Source of the DNA: Halobacteriales archaeon QH_10_65_19
GTDB taxonomy: Archaea; Halobacteriota; Halobacteria; Halobacteriales; Haloarculaceae
Assembly: GCA_003022085.1 (NCBI GenBank)
Contig: PXQK01000066.1
Location: forward strand, 1-5,614
Direction: 5' to 3'
Length of the DNA: 5,614 nt
A program made the position numbers and the translations under genes. Shown piece by piece: positions 4,850 to 5,614 of this stretch; within the stretch, counting starts at the first letter, position 1; the number at the start of each line of letters is the position of its first letter. The notes under the pieces were generated by a model, which was given only the letters and a program-made list of their open reading frames with translations, did not search any database and was not told where the DNA came from.

Positions 4850-5194
4850 ATGCTAAACACACAACCGCTGTTCGCTCCCGTGCCCGGTGGAATGGAAATG
4901 GTCGTAATCCTGCTAATCGCGGTGTTGCTGTTCGGTGCGAACAAAATCCCGAAGCTCGCCCGGTCGACCGGTCAGGCGATGGGTGAGTTCCAGAAAGGCC
5001 GCCAGCAGGTCGAACAAGAGCTCGAAGAGATGGAAGAGGCGGTGGATCCGGAGGCGGACTTCTCCGGAGAGCAGGGGGACAGCGAGTACATGAATCTCGA
5101 CGAGGAAGATGATATGGGGCTCGACGAGGATGCCTCGCTCGACGATACGTCCACGACGAACACTGCAACCGAAACGGAAACTGAAGAGCAGTAA
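4850..5194 (+). CDS. twin-arginine translocase subunit TatA/TatE family
   Basis: The 114-residue protein is a TatA-type component of the twin-arginine translocase, which exports folded proteins across the cytoplasmic membrane; haloarchaea send much of their secretome this way. Residues 1-14 form a short external N-terminus, with a polar Glu (E16) at the start of a single membrane helix (~17-28). The conserved Phe-Gly hinge is F28-G29, followed by the amphipathic helix NKIPKLARSTGQAMGEFQKG (31-50). Residues 51-63 look helical (EQELEEMEEA), and 64-114 are an extremely acidic, Ser/Thr-rich, probably disordered cytoplasmic tail, longer than in many bacterial TatA proteins. The ATG at 4850 fits the TATA spacing; internal Met15 and Met17 are less likely starts. 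No tatC is in the window, so the partner is encoded elsewhere. Codon choice early in the gene is less GC-biased than in purK. Confidence 0.93.
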   Translation: MLNTQPLFAPVPGGMEMVVILLIAVLLFGANKIPKLARSTGQAMGEFQKGRQQVEQELEEMEEAVDPEADFSGEQGDSEYMNLDEEDDMGLDEDASLDDTSTTNTATETETEEQ

Positions 5195-5213
5195 CCGCTC
5201 CGTTCCACCAGTC

Positions 5214-5243
5214 GCGGCACGGCCGCTTCCAGGGTCGTGTGTT
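5214..5243 (+). terminator. hairpin and T-rich stretch downstream of tatA
   Basis: GCGGC-ACG-GCCGC (5214-5226) is a perfect stem-loop 19 nt after the tatA stop. It is followed by a T/G-rich run, including GTGTGTTGTATCTGTTC at about 5237-5253. This is a plausible 3' end for tatA ahead of the convergent mscS gene. An AGGGTCGTGTGT word at 5231-5242 partly resembles the 18-nt motif. Confidence 0.4.
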
Positions 5244-5332
5244 GTATCTGTTCTACCGATGTTCGAGCCGACCACCGGCTAGCCTCGGCCGTCTGCGCCC
5301 CTGACGAGACTCCTGCCTTCTGTCACCCACGC

Positions 5333-5345
5333 CCGACAGTGTCGG
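5333..5345 (-). terminator. small palindrome downstream of the mscS-type gene
   Basis: CCGACA-G-TGTCGG is a perfect 13-nt palindrome lying 4 nt beyond the stop codon of the reverse-strand channel gene. It can fold as a 5-bp stem with a 3-nt loop. No U tract follows, so it may be a 3'-end element and not an intrinsic terminator. The 155-bp gap between tatA and this gene otherwise contains no gene. Confidence 0.28.
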
Positions 5346-5349
5346 CCGG

Positions 5350-5614
5350 TCACTCCCGGATCCGGACCACGCCGGAGCGAAACACCTGCTGGTTGGGGAC
5401 GATGAACTCCTCGTCCTCGCCCTCGATCCGCGTCACGAACACGTCCACTTCCTGGACGATCCCACGGTTCCCGTTGATCCGCACCCCGTCACCGATTGTG
5501 TAGGGCTCCATCAACAGCAGGTAGATCCCGGCCGCACTCGCCATCAGAAGATCCTTGAACGCGAGCCCGCCCAGGAAGACCCCCCCGAACGCGTAGGCCG
5601 CGAGCAGGATGAGG
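5350..5614 (-). CDS. MscS-family mechanosensitive ion channel, C-terminal part (runs off window)
   Basis: The reverse-strand frame is open to the right edge, so only the last 87 residues and the stop (5350-5352) are seen. The sequence begins in a Gly/Ala-rich hydrophobic stretch (ILLAAYAFGGVFLGGLAF), matching the pore-lining TM3 of MscS. The continuation, FKDLLMASAAGIYLLLMEPY then TIGDGVRINGNRGIVQEVDV, is the conserved transition into the beta domain. EEFIVPNQQVF corresponds to the IPN motif of MscS. Such channels open on membrane tension to release solutes during hypo-osmotic shock. The protein ends at VVRIRE, directly after the beta domain, and lacks the ~100-residue C-terminal alpha/beta cage of E. 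coli MscS. This may be a natural short haloarchaeal form. The internal ATG at 5542-5544 is not the true start because homology continues upstream. Confidence 0.88.
   Translation of the reverse strand, partial: LILLAAYAFGGVFLGGLAFKDLLMASAAGIYLLLMEPYTIGDGVRINGNRGIVQEVDVFVTRIEGEDEEFIVPNQQVFRSGVVRIRE

Noticed and set aside
4639..4986. 115-codon plus-strand frame running into tatA from upstream
   Set aside because: It has poor codon bias and a non-acidic composition, crosses the tatA promoter and overlaps tatA in another frame.
5237..5503. 88-codon plus-strand frame opposite the MscS gene
   Set aside because: It is Ser/Thr/Pro/Arg-rich and antisense to the conserved MscS beta domain.
1..5614. 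CRISPR array, tRNA, rRNA or transposase gene
   Set aside because: There are no regularly spaced repeats, no cloverleaf-like sequence, no rRNA-like stretch and no transposase motifs. The 18-nt motif copies are irregularly spaced and inverted, unlike CRISPR repeats.

Overview
The window is haloarchaeal chromosomal DNA (class Halobacteria). It is GC-rich with strong G/C bias at third codon positions. The soluble proteins and tails are very acidic, and several genes have a TATA-like box about 26 nt before the start codon, as expected for leaderless mRNAs. No genus can be assigned from the sequence alone.

Layout. Positions 1-289 hold no convincing gene, only a low-complexity stretch, a small hairpin and a probable promoter. 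Positions 290-2242 (+) encode a large polytopic membrane protein of the GT-C/PMT-like TIGR03663 (Agl23) family. A hairpin follows, then purK (2338-3501, +), the ATP-grasp enzyme of de novo purine synthesis. Its usual partner purE is not next to it. Instead, a short reverse-strand open frame with perfect haloarchaeal coding character (3520-3639, open back to 3663) converges on purK and looks like the C-terminal remnant of a lost gene. Next comes an HD-domain metal phosphohydrolase gene (3691-4515, -). A feature-dense 334-nt intergenic region (4516-4849) follows, then tatA (4850-5194, +). A convergent mscS-type channel gene (5350 to beyond 5614, -) runs off the right edge.

The genes are mostly independently promoted single-gene units and not one pathway: envelope glycan handling (Agl23-like), purine synthesis (PurK), a phosphohydrolase of unknown substrate (HD), protein export (TatA) and osmotic or mechanical protection (MscS).

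The most unusual signal is a non-coding 18-nt motif, consensus TCAYGCACGACCSTATSA. It occurs three times, at 3664-3681 (+), 4600-4617 (inverted) and 4686-4703 (+), and every pair matches at 16 of 18 positions. Two copies bracket the HD gene as inverted repeats. Two bracket a 104-bp MITE-sized segment. One copy sits exactly where the truncated reading frame next to purK ends. This could be a mobile or recombining cassette carrying the HD gene, or a family of regulatory or terminator elements. The window alone cannot decide between these.
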